From Ignavibacteria bacterium (GTDB lineage Bacteria > Bacteroidota > Ignavibacteria > OLB7): DNA of 64,000 nucleotides. Below are positions 46,220-55,248 of the stretch, one piece after another; positions within the stretch are counted from its first letter, which is position 1; each line of letters opens with the position of its first letter. The position numbers and the translations under genes are program-made. Under the pieces are notes generated by a model. It saw only the letters and a program-made list of their open reading frames with translations, did not search any database and was not told where the DNA came from. The DNA lies in the NCBI GenBank assembly GCA_020635205.1, contig JACKAE010000005.1:1-64000 (forward strand), written 5' to 3'.

Positions 46220-46858
46220 TCAGTAGGTCTCTAAGTGGAGTCTGAAAACACCATCTTCAATTCTGATCGTATCCCCCGATGCTGGATCGTATGCCGTGAA
46301 GTGAAATCGCCCAACTAACACTCCACGCTCTGTGTCAATGGCGAGGACGCGAATCTCTCCTTGCTGGTTATTTCGTGAGGTGACGAACTCTTCTTTCACG
46401 GTTCCCTTACGCTGGATATATCTACCCCCATACTGAGAGGAGAGTGTTGGGTCTACCCGTTTGGGTAGAGTATAGGGATCGGCGATTGGGTAAACTCCGG
46501 GAGATCGAATTTCATCCATGCGAAGCGCGAGAATTTCATTTGTGTTTTGAGCAAGATCGTAGGCCATCCCCTGCACGCTGACATACCAAGCATTACTGAT
46601 ATTTCTGTTGTAGAAAATTGGTCGAATTAGTTCGCTGGTAAAGTTTACTGGACGCCCATCTACGTTGGCAAAAAGTGTGTCCGTTGTCTTCTCTAAGAAT
46701 GGATCACTCAAGAGAATCGAGTCGATGTTGACTGGTATGATTCTTCGATCAGTCTCAACCGAGAGAGGGTTCCCGCAAGAGGCAATCAAATATCCACTGA
46801 GGATAATTGCGCAGATCATTCTGATCTTGTCGGTCTGTCTATGCTGCTTCGTATTCAT
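46220..46858 (-). CDS. Lipoprotein of unknown function
   Basis: 212 residues from the ATG at 46858, with a lipobox LIASC (Cys28). A GTG five codons upstream at 46873 overlaps the anti-sigma stop as GTGA and could be used through coupling. The mature protein is beta-rich and carries RTIRIEDGVFRLHLETY-like end sequence; it has no recognised domain. It follows the anti-sigma gene and precedes the T9SS gene by 84 bases. Confidence 0.65.
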   Translation of the reverse strand: MNTKQHRQTDKIRMICAIILSGYLIASCGNPLSVETDRRIIPVNIDSILLSDPFLEKTTDTLFANVDGRPVNFTSELIRPIFYNRNISNAWYVSVQGMAYDLAQNTNEILALRMDEIRSPGVYPIADPYTLPKRVDPTLSSQYGGRYIQRKGTVKEEFVTSRNNQQGEIRVLAIDTERGVLVGRFHFTAYDPASGDTIRIEDGVFRLHLETY

Positions 46859-46869
46859 CTGTTGATGCC

Positions 46870-48234
46870 TCACGGGTTAACGTAGATTCCAATGTGTCCT
46901 GTCAGATTTGTGCTGGTGTGGAGTTGATTTTTGAAGGAAGTCCAGAGGAGCCAAGATGTCACTCCTCCTCCGAGCGTAACTCGGTTGCTCAGACTATACT
47001 CCACTCCAAGTCCAATTGTCCCAATCGGTCCCAACTCAGTTCCTCCTCCTCCGATTTCTGCAGAACTGATAACCTTCTCTGTTCCGAAGAGATGTGGGGC
47101 TATGTATGCTCGACCGTAAAACAGGGTTGGTGACTGTTCAATAATGGTATCGTTCAGTGCGCCGCCAGTATTTGTGTGGAAGACTTGCGAGAAGATTGTC
47201 TGGCCGGCTGCTATCCCAACTCGTGACGGTAGACCGAAATCATCGAGCCTGATACTAACTCCCACTTCACGATCGAGGACAAGGCTGCCAGAGCCGTCAA
47301 GCCCTTGCACATTGGGGAGCGAGGTACGGAAGAACTGTCGCGCTTCTACCCGCACAAGATTCTGCTTCTCTTCCGGTGTCGTGTCGGGCATTCTGGGAAC
47401 TGCAGCAAGAGTTTGTGCAAGCCCATCACGTAGCTCACTTGCAGGGAGCGTTGTTCTCGTTTCCACTCTGTCAGGGGTTGGATATGATGGTAGTTGTACA
47501 GAGAAACTATCGTTTGCACTCTTCTGCGCCTCCAGCGTGGCGAGTTCAGAGCGGAGGATTGCATTCTCTTCCTGAAGAGTTGAAGTACGTAGTTGTTCCT
47601 GACGGAGCACTTCCTGCAGAGTAGAAATCTTTTGCTCAAGTCTGCTCAAACTTTTCTTTGAGTTCAGGAGAGATTCTCCTTCTCTCTCTTGAACCTTCAC
47701 GTTCTCTTTCACTATATGTTCTGAAGAAGTGGATAGCGCTGTAGGAGAGAGAGAATGTGCGGAGGTTGTTGGCGAAGGCTCCATAGTTGAGGATGCCATC
47801 AACGAAGTATCTCCATTGAGTTTGTCATTGCTGGACGACAAATTCCAACCTAAGAGCAGACCTCCACCGATACCGAAGAGCAACGTGAGTAGTAGGGGGA
47901 GATATCGACGCTTCGTTCTTTCTCTGGTTGCAGTGATTGAAGCCGACGTAGATGTACTATTTACTCCTGCTGCAACCGTTGCTCCACCATTCAGAACATT
48001 CGGAGTTGGCGATATATTCGGAGCCATAACCTGATTCCAGATTCCCTCGACTCCTGTGTTTGGTGTTGGTAGTGTTGTCCCCGAGCGGAGTAGTTGCCGG
48101 GAGAGACGAATCTGTTCTAACAGGTTCTTTCTCTTCTCAGGAGAGACGGCAAGCAGGTGCATCAGTTCACCCAGTTGCGTATCGTCGGTTAGTTCTCCGT
48201 GGAGAAGTGCGGTTATGTTATCGTTCGTATTCAT
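46870..48234 (-). CDS. Anti-sigma-like membrane protein with periplasmic coiled coil and beta-rich domain
   Basis: 454 residues. The cytoplasmic N-terminus (residues 1-110) starts like zinc-less anti-sigma domains (ITALLHGELTDD, LLEQIRLSRQLLR). One transmembrane helix is at about 111-130 (RYLPLLLTLLFGIGGGLLLGW). Residues about 175-242 form a Leu/Glu coiled coil (VQEREGESLL to LEAQKSAN). Residues about 250-454 are beta-rich and Gly-rich (GVGIAAGQTIFSQV, GLGVEYSLSNRVTLGGGVTSWLLW) and resemble an outer-membrane barrel in pattern. The gene begins six bases after the ECF sigma gene. I infer control of that sigma factor. Confidence 0.7.
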   Translation of the reverse strand: MNTNDNITALLHGELTDDTQLGELMHLLAVSPEKRKNLLEQIRLSRQLLRSGTTLPTPNTGVEGIWNQVMAPNISPTPNVLNGGATVAAGVNSTSTSASITATRERTKRRYLPLLLTLLFGIGGGLLLGWNLSSSNDKLNGDTSLMASSTMEPSPTTSAHSLSPTALSTSSEHIVKENVKVQEREGESLLNSKKSLSRLEQKISTLQEVLRQEQLRTSTLQEENAILRSELATLEAQKSANDSFSVQLPSYPTPDRVETRTTLPASELRDGLAQTLAAVPRMPDTTPEEKQNLVRVEARQFFRTSLPNVQGLDGSGSLVLDREVGVSIRLDDFGLPSRVGIAAGQTIFSQVFHTNTGGALNDTIIEQSPTLFYGRAYIAPHLFGTEKVISSAEIGGGGTELGPIGTIGLGVEYSLSNRVTLGGGVTSWLLWTSFKNQLHTSTNLTGHIGIYVNP

Positions 48235-48240
48235 CGTTCC

Positions 48241-48810
48241 TTATAGAATTGATTCAGAGTCATCATCGTTCAAGATCGGTTGTAGAATCTCTCGCAGCAT
48301 CTGCTTCCCTCTATATATCCGGTTCTTCACAATGTGCCTGCTGATGTTCAACGTCTCTGCGATCTCCTCGTAGCTGTAGCCGTCGTATTCGCAGAGGACG
48401 AGAACTTCTCGGTAGTGCTCAGGAAGTTTCATAAGAGCTTTGCGCACGTGATCCTGAATGTCGGTTACTGCTAAGTCAAACTCGTAGTGAGTTTCAGGTT
48501 CGGGAGCCAGCTCGATATGCCTTCGCTGAGTCTCTAAGTAGTTCAGACATCTGGTTCGCGCAATTGTGAAGAGATAGCCTCTCACGCTATACATCTTCTT
48601 CCCTTGGCGGCAAGCTTTCAAGAATCCAACAAACGTGTCTTGGTAAATATCTTCCGCGGCCGCTTTCTCCCCTACCATTAACAGCGAGAAGCGAAAGACT
48701 TTAGAACCATACCGATCGAAGAGAGTTCGGAACGCCGGTTCATCTCCTGCTCCGGCGCGTTCGGCAAGCTCTTGCTCTTCAAGTTCGGTATTGCGTGTAG
48801 TCACGTTCAT
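48241..48810 (-). CDS. ECF-type RNA polymerase sigma factor
   Basis: 189 residues from the ATG at 48810 (an ATG at 48834 is also in frame). Region 2 shows RTLFDRYGSKVFRFSLLMVG and AAEDIYQDTFVGFLKA; region 4 shows LPEHYREVLVLCEYDGYSYEEIAETLNIS and the recognition helix. No region 3. It starts the sigma/anti-sigma/lipoprotein/T9SS row and is probably held by the anti-sigma-like protein immediately downstream. Confidence 0.93.
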   Translation of the reverse strand: MNVTTRNTELEEQELAERAGAGDEPAFRTLFDRYGSKVFRFSLLMVGEKAAAEDIYQDTFVGFLKACRQGKKMYSVRGYLFTIARTRCLNYLETQRRHIELAPEPETHYEFDLAVTDIQDHVRKALMKLPEHYREVLVLCEYDGYSYEEIAETLNISRHIVKNRIYRGKQMLREILQPILNDDDSESIL

Positions 48811-49257
48811 TCCTGTGCTGTCAATCAAGTACATGAGAAGAACAGGTGAGTCAGAGAAAGTTCTCGCAGTGGTTGATTTTTTTTTACCTCACCTCTGCTG
48901 AAGAGAAAGCTCTCACGCGGCGAGAAGGTGGTACACTTCCCTCATGCATTCTCTGTTGATGTGGAAGGTTCGATTGCATTGCTCGCTAACAATCCACTCT
49001 CTTCTATGAAAGAGAGAAGAGTGCGGACTTCCCACTTCAACCTCACTGACGGATAGGTTAACATTGTGCGCGATCGCGTAGCTGCGAGTGAAGAAGGTGG
49101 TGTGAGTTGTCCGCACTTGTGGAGTAAGTGTTGAAGGTGCTCTGCTCTTCACAGAGGTGATAAAAAACTTGTTTGTTGCAACAAGTATTGTTGCGTTCGC
49201 TTCTTTTTTGCGTAATTTTAATCCCGACGATAATCGTTCGTTTAACCTCTGAAGAGC
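48811..49257. other. Divergent gap between sigma factor and coaBC
   Basis: About 450 bases. It holds an ACTTGTT/AACAAGT hairpin at 49167-49186 and a run of T at 48879-48888. A minus-strand ORF and a short plus-strand open frame exist but neither has start, spacing or composition that would support a gene. Promoters for both sides should be here. Confidence 0.5.
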
Positions 49258-50529
49258 GTGCTTGAAGGCAAAAAGATAATCGTCGGTGTTACCGGCAGTA
49301 TAGCCGCGTATAAAGCCGCCTACCTTACGCGTGAGTTGTCGCGACATGGAGCGACAGTTCGCGTGACGATGACCGACGCTGCAACTCGTTTTGTAGCTCC
49401 TCTTACCTTCGCATCTCTCAGTAAACATCCGGTTGCGTTAAGCATGTATCCCGAGCACGAAGCAAGCGGCTCGTGGCATATTGATTGGGCGTTGTGGGGG
49501 GATGCAATGGTTATTGCGCCGGCAAGTGCGTCGACAATTGCGAAGCTGGCAAATGGTATTAGTGATAGTGCACTAACGGTAATCGCGACGGCACTTCGCG
49601 GAGACTTGTTCGTTGCTCCAGCAATGGACGTTGACATGTACCACTATCCAGCACTAAAGAAAAATCTGGCAACGCTCCGTTCATTCGGCATAAAAATTAT
49701 TCCTCCCGGAACTGGTGAACTTGCCAGTGGCTTGTCAGGCGAAGGAAGGTTAGCCGAGCCTGATGAGATTGTTGAAGTGTTGAGAACACACTATGCGCGG
49801 CGCACATCACTGCGAGGAACGAAAGTGTTGATTACCGCGGGACCGACGCGCGAAGCTATCGATCCAGTTCGATATATCTCAAATCACTCGTCAGGGAAGA
49901 TGGGATATGCGTTGGCGGAAGAAGCGCGTGATCGGGGGGCTGAGGTTACGTTGGTGACGGGGCCAACATCGCTTGAAATTCCAGCAGGGGTTCGCGTAGT
50001 AAAAGTGACAACGGCGGAAGAGATGGCGTCGGCAGTCGATGTCTACCGTGAGGAGATAGATGTGATGATTGCTGCCGCTGCTGTTGCTGACTTTACTCCA
50101 GCCCACGTTGCTTCGATGAAGATGAAGCGACGGGAGATGAGTGAAGATGAGATGTCAATCCCACTTGTACCAACACGGGATATTTTGAAGTCAGTAGGAG
50201 CAACGAAGCGGACAAATCAGATTGTTGTTGGATTCGCACTTGAGACAAGGAACCTTGTGAAAAGTGCGCGCGAGAAGTTAATAGAGAAAGGGTGTGATCT
50301 GGTGGTGGCCAACCCGGCTGGTGAGGAGGGAGTGGGATTCGGAGAGGAAGAGAATCGCATTACGTTAGTTGAAGTTGCTGGCGAGACAGAGCTACCAGTG
50401 ATGACCAAGCGAGAGTGTGCCGTGGCGATTTTAGATGTGGTAGATCGGATGCGACAAGAAAAGAAGTTCATCGAGGAGAAGAAGTCAGATCTCAACGTTG
50501 GTGGAGATGAAACAGGGATGAAGAACTGA
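49258..50529 (+). CDS. coaBC: Bifunctional phosphopantothenoylcysteine decarboxylase / phosphopantothenate-cysteine ligase
   Basis: 423 residues, making 4'-phosphopantetheine from 4'-phosphopantothenate and cysteine for coenzyme A. The flavoprotein half (1-185) has VTGSIAAYKA, the catalytic His74 (SWHIDWALW) and VIAPASASTIAKLANG. The usual PAMN motif is PAMD, as commonly seen in Bacteroidota. The ligase half starts at about 190 (TKVLITAGPTREAIDPVRYISNHSSGKMG) and includes GFALET and Lys in REKLIEKG. Start is GTG at 49258. The uracil-DNA glycosylase starts directly after its stop (TGAATG). Confidence 0.92.
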   Translation: MLEGKKIIVGVTGSIAAYKAAYLTRELSRHGATVRVTMTDAATRFVAPLTFASLSKHPVALSMYPEHEASGSWHIDWALWGDAMVIAPASASTIAKLANGISDSALTVIATALRGDLFVAPAMDVDMYHYPALKKNLATLRSFGIKIIPPGTGELASGLSGEGRLAEPDEIVEVLRTHYARRTSLRGTKVLITAGPTREAIDPVRYISNHSSGKMGYALAEEARDRGAEVTLVTGPTSLEIPAGVRVVKVTTAEEMASAVDVYREEIDVMIAAAAVADFTPAHVASMKMKRREMSEDEMSIPLVPTRDILKSVGATKRTNQIVVGFALETRNLVKSAREKLIEKGCDLVVANPAGEEGVGFGEEENRITLVEVAGETELPVMTKRECAVAILDVVDRMRQEKKFIEEKKSDLNVGGDETGMKN

Positions 50530-51309
50530 ATGAGTGAAACCCTCAAGGATAAAGCCATCCGTTTTGCTGAACAACAGCATCTGATGTATGGTGATGTTAT
50601 CCTAAAAAGAAGAGTAGCGAAAGCTGAGGGAGAAGATGTGAGTTTATTCACAACCGAGGATGAGATGGAGCTATTTGAGAACGAAAGTGAAAGCTCGTGG
50701 TTTGCTGAGAAGTTGCGGGGAATCAAAGAGGAGTGGGTGACTGCTGATTCTCTTGATACGCTTCAGCAGATGATATGCAATTGCAGGAAGTGCCAATTGT
50801 GGGAAGGGCGGAACAAGTTTGTCTTCGGCACTGGTAATCCAAATGCTGATGTTGTGGTGATAGGCGAAGCTCCAGGAGCAGATGAGGATCGGCTTGGAGA
50901 ACCGTTCGTTGGTGCTGCCGGCAAACTGCTCACCAAGATTCTTGAGGCAATCAATTTTAGCCGGGATGATGTCTACATCTGTAATATCCTGAAAAGCCGA
51001 CCACCGGGAAATCGCAGACCTGAGCCAAGCGAAGTTGAAGCCTGTATTCCATACTTGTATAAACAACTTGAGTTAATCAAGCCACGCTTTATTCTTGCAG
51101 TTGGGTTAACGGCTGCCAAAGCACTGTTAGGGACTAACAAGGCGATGAAAGATTTACGAGGTAACCTGCACAATTGGCACGGGATACCAATGATTATCAC
51201 ATATCACCCTGCTGCGCTTCTTCGCAATCCTCAGTGGAAACGCCCTACATGGGAGGATGTGCAGTTACTTCGAAAACTATACGATGAGTCAAAAGAACAG
51301 AAAAGTTAA
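50530..51309 (+). CDS. Family 4 uracil-DNA glycosylase
   Basis: 259 residues; removes uracil from DNA. Motif A is GEAPGADEDRLGEPF (112-126) and motif B is TYHPAALLRNP (near 230). Family 4 proteins hold a 4Fe-4S cluster with four Cys. Here Cys85, Cys88 and Cys172 fit, but the expected Cys of KCRPP is Ser (KSRPP, residues 155-159); Cys151, five positions earlier, may replace it. The N-terminal 75 residues are an extension beyond the minimal enzyme. No spacing from coaBC, so cotranslation is likely. Confidence 0.88.
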   Translation: MSETLKDKAIRFAEQQHLMYGDVILKRRVAKAEGEDVSLFTTEDEMELFENESESSWFAEKLRGIKEEWVTADSLDTLQQMICNCRKCQLWEGRNKFVFGTGNPNADVVVIGEAPGADEDRLGEPFVGAAGKLLTKILEAINFSRDDVYICNILKSRPPGNRRPEPSEVEACIPYLYKQLELIKPRFILAVGLTAAKALLGTNKAMKDLRGNLHNWHGIPMIITYHPAALLRNPQWKRPTWEDVQLLRKLYDESKEQKS

Positions 51310-51416
51310 TTGACGAAGCATTCCATTAGGAAGCAGGATATATCGATAAAGCTCCTCCGTAGCCTCGATAGCACGGAAGGAAGAACGGTTCATCTATAAC
51401 AAACAGGGAGAGGCGT

Positions 51417-52001
51417 ATGGCCAAAACCGCAAAGAAAGCTGCACCGAAGAAGGCTGCAGCAAAGAAAGCTGCACCAAAGAAGGCAGCAGCAAAGAAAGCT
51501 GCACCGAAGAAGGCAGCAGCAAAGAAAGCTGCACCGAAGAAGGCAGCAGCAAAGAAAGCCGCACCGAAGAAGGCTGCGGCAAAGAAGGCTGCACCAAAGG
51601 CCGCGCCGAAGAAGGCAGCAGCGAAGAAGGCTGCACCAAAGGCCGCGCCGAAGAAAGCAGCAGCGAAGAAGGCTGCACCGAAGAAAGCCGCAGCAAAGAA
51701 AGCCGCACCGAAGAAGGCAGCAAAGAAAGCCGCAGCAAAGAAGCCTGCAACAAAGAAAGTAGCAGCGAAGAAGGCTGCACCGAAGAAGGCAGTAGCGAAG
51801 AAGGCTGCACCGAAGAAGGCAGCAGCGAAGAAAGCTGCACCGAAGAAGGCAGCAGCAAAGAAGGCCGCACCGAAGAAAGCCGCGGCGAAGAAAGCTGCAC
51901 CGAAGAAGGCAGCAGCAAAGAAGGCTGCACCGAAGAAGGCAGCAGCGAAGAAGGCTGCACCGAAGAAAGCAGCAAAGAAAGCTGCACCGAAGAAGAAATA
52001 A
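51417..52001 (+). CDS. Histone H1-like Ala/Lys/Pro repeat protein
   Basis: 194 residues made almost only of Ala, Lys and Pro, mostly repeats of a ten-residue unit (AAAKKAAPKK), with a single MAKTAKK start and a final PKKK. There are no acidic or aromatic residues. Such proteins coat DNA and compact the nucleoid, like chlamydial Hc1/Hc2 or the tail of some HU proteins, but there is no HU fold here. A purine-rich SD (GGGAGAGG) lies before the ATG and a strong terminator lies 32 bases after the stop. Repeat number is expected to vary between strains. Confidence 0.88.
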   Translation: MAKTAKKAAPKKAAAKKAAPKKAAAKKAAPKKAAAKKAAPKKAAAKKAAPKKAAAKKAAPKAAPKKAAAKKAAPKAAPKKAAAKKAAPKKAAAKKAAPKKAAKKAAAKKPATKKVAAKKAAPKKAVAKKAAPKKAAAKKAAPKKAAAKKAAPKKAAAKKAAPKKAAAKKAAPKKAAAKKAAPKKAAKKAAPKKK

Positions 52002-52032
52002 CTCGGACTGTAGCTTTTTTCAGTTTTGTAGC

Positions 52033-52063
52033 AAGGCCGATTGTCATTCAGACAATCGGCCTT
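52033..52063 (+). terminator. Intrinsic terminator after the histone-like gene
   Basis: A perfect 13-bp stem (AAGGCCGATTGTC) with an ATTCA loop, followed by CTTTATT. Confidence 0.88.
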
Positions 52064-52148
52064 CTTTATTCCCTTTCAAACTCTTCTCCAGAAAAAACTC
52101 TCCCTTATATTAGAAACGAACCAAACACTCCACGATAATCTATTAATC

Positions 52149-54308
52149 ATGCCTGAACACATTCTCGATCCCGAACTTCGCAACATCCTTGATCGATTGT
52201 TTGCTCGCCAAACTTTTGGTGTAAAACTTGGATTGGAACCGACACGGTTGTTGCTTGAAACTTTTGGGACACCTCAGGAACAACTTCGTGTTGTTCACGT
52301 TGCCGGAACCAACGGCAAAGGCTCGGTCTGTGCGATGATTGCTTCGGTTCTTTCCGAAGCGGGGCATCGCGTTGGACTTTACTCTTCTCCACACCTCATC
52401 AATTTTCGCGAACGAATGCGTGTAAATGGCAAGCCGATTTCCGAAGAGCAACTTGCCCTTTACGCGAAGGAGATGATGCCGGAGATCGAACGTATCGGTT
52501 GCACCTTCTTCGAGGGGACAACAGCAATAGCTCTCCGCTACTTTGCCGATGAAAATGTAGACATCGTTGTGCTGGAAACCGGAATGGGAGGGCGACTTGA
52601 TGCGACTAATGTAGTTACTCCACTTCTCTCAATTATCACTTCGATTGGACTGGACCATACCCGACATCTCGGTGAGACGTATGAGGAGATTGCACTTGAG
52701 AAAGCAGGGATTATGAAGGAGGGAGTTCCAACGATTGTTGGCCGAATCCGGCCTCGGCTTCGGGCGCTTTTCACAGACCAAGGTAATCGGTTGGGAAGCA
52801 GTGTCACATTCGTAGAGGATGGGAGTCGTGCTCTCCACCACGAAACAAATCTTCGGCAAACAGTCGGCTCCTTTATCGTGATGGAAGAGGAGATCGACAA
52901 CCTCTCTATCGACCTTCCCGGCAAACACCAGATTGAAAATGCCCGCGTTGCTCTGGCTGCACTTCGAATGTTGCCACCGGAGTTCCTTCCAAATGAGGAT
53001 GTGATTCGCTCTGGATTCCGTTCGATTCGGCAGAACACTGGAATCCGGGGGCGGTTCGATCATATAGCCGAAACTCCCGATGTCCTTCTCGATGTGGCGC
53101 ACAATGCCGACGGAGCAAAAGTTCTGGCAGAAACGTTAGCCGAAGTCTTCGGTAGAAGGGAAGCTGTTCGGTTTGTCTACGGTGCAGTTCGCGATAAAGA
53201 TGTTGGCGAAGTTGCTCGATTGATTGCTCCATTTGCGCGCACCCTTCACGCCGTGAGTGCAGAGAACCCTCGCTCTCTTCCGTCGGATGAAATTGCCTAT
53301 TGGTGTCGCGAAGCTGGTGTTGAAACTGTCGATGCTGGAAGCGTAGAGGAGGGAGTTCGCCAAGCAATTGCGTTGTGCGAAGGAGATGAGGCTGTGATGA
53401 TATTCGGTTCCTTCTTTGTTGTGGGTGAAGCTATTGAAGTGCTGGAGGAGATGCCTGTTCTGCTTAAGAATGGGAGAGTAGAGGAGGATTCTTTCAGAGG
53501 AGGAGTGACACACGGCTACGATGGTACACCACACGAGGTGGCCAATAGTGAACTCGCAGTTCAGAGAGCAGTAGTTGGCAGTGGAGAGAGAAATGGTGGT
53601 AGTGAAACTGATCGGGTGACGATTAAGGAGTGGCATCCAAACGAGCAGCCGAGAGAACGGTTACTGGAACTGGGGCCACAGGCTCTAAGCGATGCAGAAC
53701 TGATTGCGATTCTTTTGCGGACAGGAACGCCCGATAAAGATGTGCTGCAGTTAAGTCGGGAGTTGCTTCGCACGTTCGGTAGTGGAATCGGGGGAGATCG
53801 GCTGATTGATATTGCCGGACGAGATATACGAGAGTTGCAGCAAGTGCGGGGGATCGGCCCAACGAAGGCGATCACTCTTGCTGCTGCTTTCGAGCTTGGA
53901 AGTCGCGTTGCCTCCAGATCGTTTTCCGAGAGTCCTGTTATGAAAGAACCGAAGGACATCGCTCGGTTTTTCATACCGCGAATGCGGGCGTTACGGAAGG
54001 AACAATTTCATGTCATCGTTCAGAATACAGCCGGACAGATTATCCGGACAGAGTTGGTGTCGGAAGGTAATCTTAACAGCTCGATTGTTACGCCACGGGA
54101 AGTGTATCGTGCAGCCATTATAGAGAATGCGGCCTCCATAATCGGCTTGCACAATCATCCAAGTGGTAACCCAAAGCCAAGCTTTGAAGACATTGCTGTA
54201 ACGAGACAACTTGTTGAGGCCGGGCGTATTCTCCAGATTCCGTTTCACGACCATATTATCATTGCAGGTGAAGAATATGTCTCTATGTTGGACGAAGGGT
54301 TGATGTAA
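52149..54308 (+). CDS. FolC-RadC fusion (folylpolyglutamate synthase joined to RadC JAB protein)
   Basis: 719 residues in one uninterrupted frame. Residues 1-433 are folylpolyglutamate/dihydrofolate synthase: ATP loop GTNGKGS (53-59), ETGMGGRLDATN, GLDHTRHLG, EKAGIMK, and a C-terminal FGSFFVVGE. After a low-complexity linker of about 55 residues, 489-719 are RadC: KEWHPNEQPRERLLELGP, helix-hairpin-helix VRGIGPTKAITLAAA, and the JAB metal motif His668, His670, Ser678, Asp681 (HNHPSGNPKPSFED). An internal GTG at 53616 could give free RadC, but no stop lies between. Start 52149 fits FolC; the longer frame to 52041 does not. RadC has no settled function. Confidence 0.88.
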   Translation: MPEHILDPELRNILDRLFARQTFGVKLGLEPTRLLLETFGTPQEQLRVVHVAGTNGKGSVCAMIASVLSEAGHRVGLYSSPHLINFRERMRVNGKPISEEQLALYAKEMMPEIERIGCTFFEGTTAIALRYFADENVDIVVLETGMGGRLDATNVVTPLLSIITSIGLDHTRHLGETYEEIALEKAGIMKEGVPTIVGRIRPRLRALFTDQGNRLGSSVTFVEDGSRALHHETNLRQTVGSFIVMEEEIDNLSIDLPGKHQIENARVALAALRMLPPEFLPNEDVIRSGFRSIRQNTGIRGRFDHIAETPDVLLDVAHNADGAKVLAETLAEVFGRREAVRFVYGAVRDKDVGEVARLIAPFARTLHAVSAENPRSLPSDEIAYWCREAGVETVDAGSVEEGVRQAIALCEGDEAVMIFGSFFVVGEAIEVLEEMPVLLKNGRVEEDSFRGGVTHGYDGTPHEVANSELAVQRAVVGSGERNGGSETDRVTIKEWHPNEQPRERLLELGPQALSDAELIAILLRTGTPDKDVLQLSRELLRTFGSGIGGDRLIDIAGRDIRELQQVRGIGPTKAITLAAAFELGSRVASRSFSESPVMKEPKDIARFFIPRMRALRKEQFHVIVQNTAGQIIRTELVSEGNLNSSIVTPREVYRAAIIENAASIIGLHNHPSGNPKPSFEDIAVTRQLVEAGRILQIPFHDHIIIAGEEYVSMLDEGLM

Positions 54309-54363
54309 AGGGCAAAGAGGATGCCCATTCCCTACGATATCAGTTTTGTGTTGGGATAGAACT

Positions 54364-55224
54364 ATGAACAAACTACTACCGCTACTGCTTCTCTCCTTTG
54401 CTCTCTGCAATGGGTGCAAAGATTCTACATCTGGGGAAGAGAAGGTGGGGAAAACAGTCGAGAGTCGTGAAGTAGCTACGCTTCTGGACCCTGATACCTC
54501 TACGCCGTCAACAAATGTTGGGGCAATTCGTGTAGATGCGCCGAGTCCGGGAGATGTTCTCTCGCCGTTGAGCTTTCAGATTAAAGGAAGTGCTCGCACG
54601 TTTGAGAATACTCTTCTCTACCGCCTCGTATTTGACTCTGTTCTTGTGCTTGCCTCTGGCTTTACTACAGCAGATGCTTCGGAGGTAGGCAAGTTCGGCT
54701 CATTCTCTATTCAAGTTGACCTCACTTCTGATTTCAGTGGCGATGCCCTTTTGGAAGTCTTTGAAGAGAGCGCAGAGAGTGGTGAGGAAATCAATAAGGT
54801 CAGAGTGCCGGTGAAAATCTCTGCCTCGCCGGGGAAGAAGACAAAACCGGTCTTCGTCTACTTCCCGAATAGCAAGATGGGATCGCTCAAAGATTGCAAA
54901 CTTGTCTACCCTCTCAGTAGAGAACTTCCCGAGAAATCGCAGGGGTTGATTCGTGGAGCGGTCTACTATATGTTGAAAGGGTTGAGGGAGAGTGAAGCAA
55001 CGGAGGGATATCGCGATATTATTCCGGAAGGATTACGGTTGAATGGAGTATCTCTCGAAGAAGGGGTGGCACGGCTCGACTTTAGTCGGCAGTTGAATCA
55101 GATCAAAAGGTCGTGTGATGCGGAGGCACTCCGTTCGCAGATTGAACAGACACTTGCGCAGTTCCAGACAGTTAATGCCGTTGTGATTACTGCCGAGGGA
55201 GTGAATTGGAAGATGGGACTGTAA
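54364..55224 (+). CDS. Lipoprotein with Gmad2 and GerMN-like domains
   Basis: 286 residues from the ATG at 54364; signal with lipobox ALCNGC (Cys18). Residues about 55-150 show a Gmad2-like beta-sandwich (IRVDAPSPGDVLSPLSFQIKG) and about 165-286 a GerMN-like domain (VFVYFPNSKMGSLKDCKLVYPLSRELPE, LINGVSLEEGVARLDFSRQL-like). These domains are found in spore-coat and cell-wall proteins; here probably an envelope protein. It follows the fusion gene by 55 bases. Confidence 0.82.
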   Translation: MNKLLPLLLLSFALCNGCKDSTSGEEKVGKTVESREVATLLDPDTSTPSTNVGAIRVDAPSPGDVLSPLSFQIKGSARTFENTLLYRLVFDSVLVLASGFTTADASEVGKFGSFSIQVDLTSDFSGDALLEVFEESAESGEEINKVRVPVKISASPGKKTKPVFVYFPNSKMGSLKDCKLVYPLSRELPEKSQGLIRGAVYYMLKGLRESEATEGYRDIIPEGLRLNGVSLEEGVARLDFSRQLNQIKRSCDAEALRSQIEQTLAQFQTVNAVVITAEGVNWKMGL

Positions 55225-55248
55225 GGGGAGATGCTCGCGTAAAATCTG

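Noticed and set aside
48990..49090. GCGATCGC palindrome near 49072 as a HIP1-type site
   Set aside because: A single occurrence in the window is expected by chance; no periodic distribution.
48913..49428. Minus-strand ORF of 171 residues between sigma factor and coaBC
   Set aside because: It overlaps the secure coaBC start, has no domain-like features and looks like chance in a GC-moderate gap.
51417..52001. Repeat array that could be mistaken for CRISPR
   Set aside because: The 30-base repeats are contiguous, lack unique spacers and are in frame in a coding gene.
51394..52047. Long antisense ORF opposite the histone-like gene
   Set aside because: It is a Ser/Leu-only mirror of the low-complexity repeat. 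The sense strand has start, SD, terminator and the H1-like composition.
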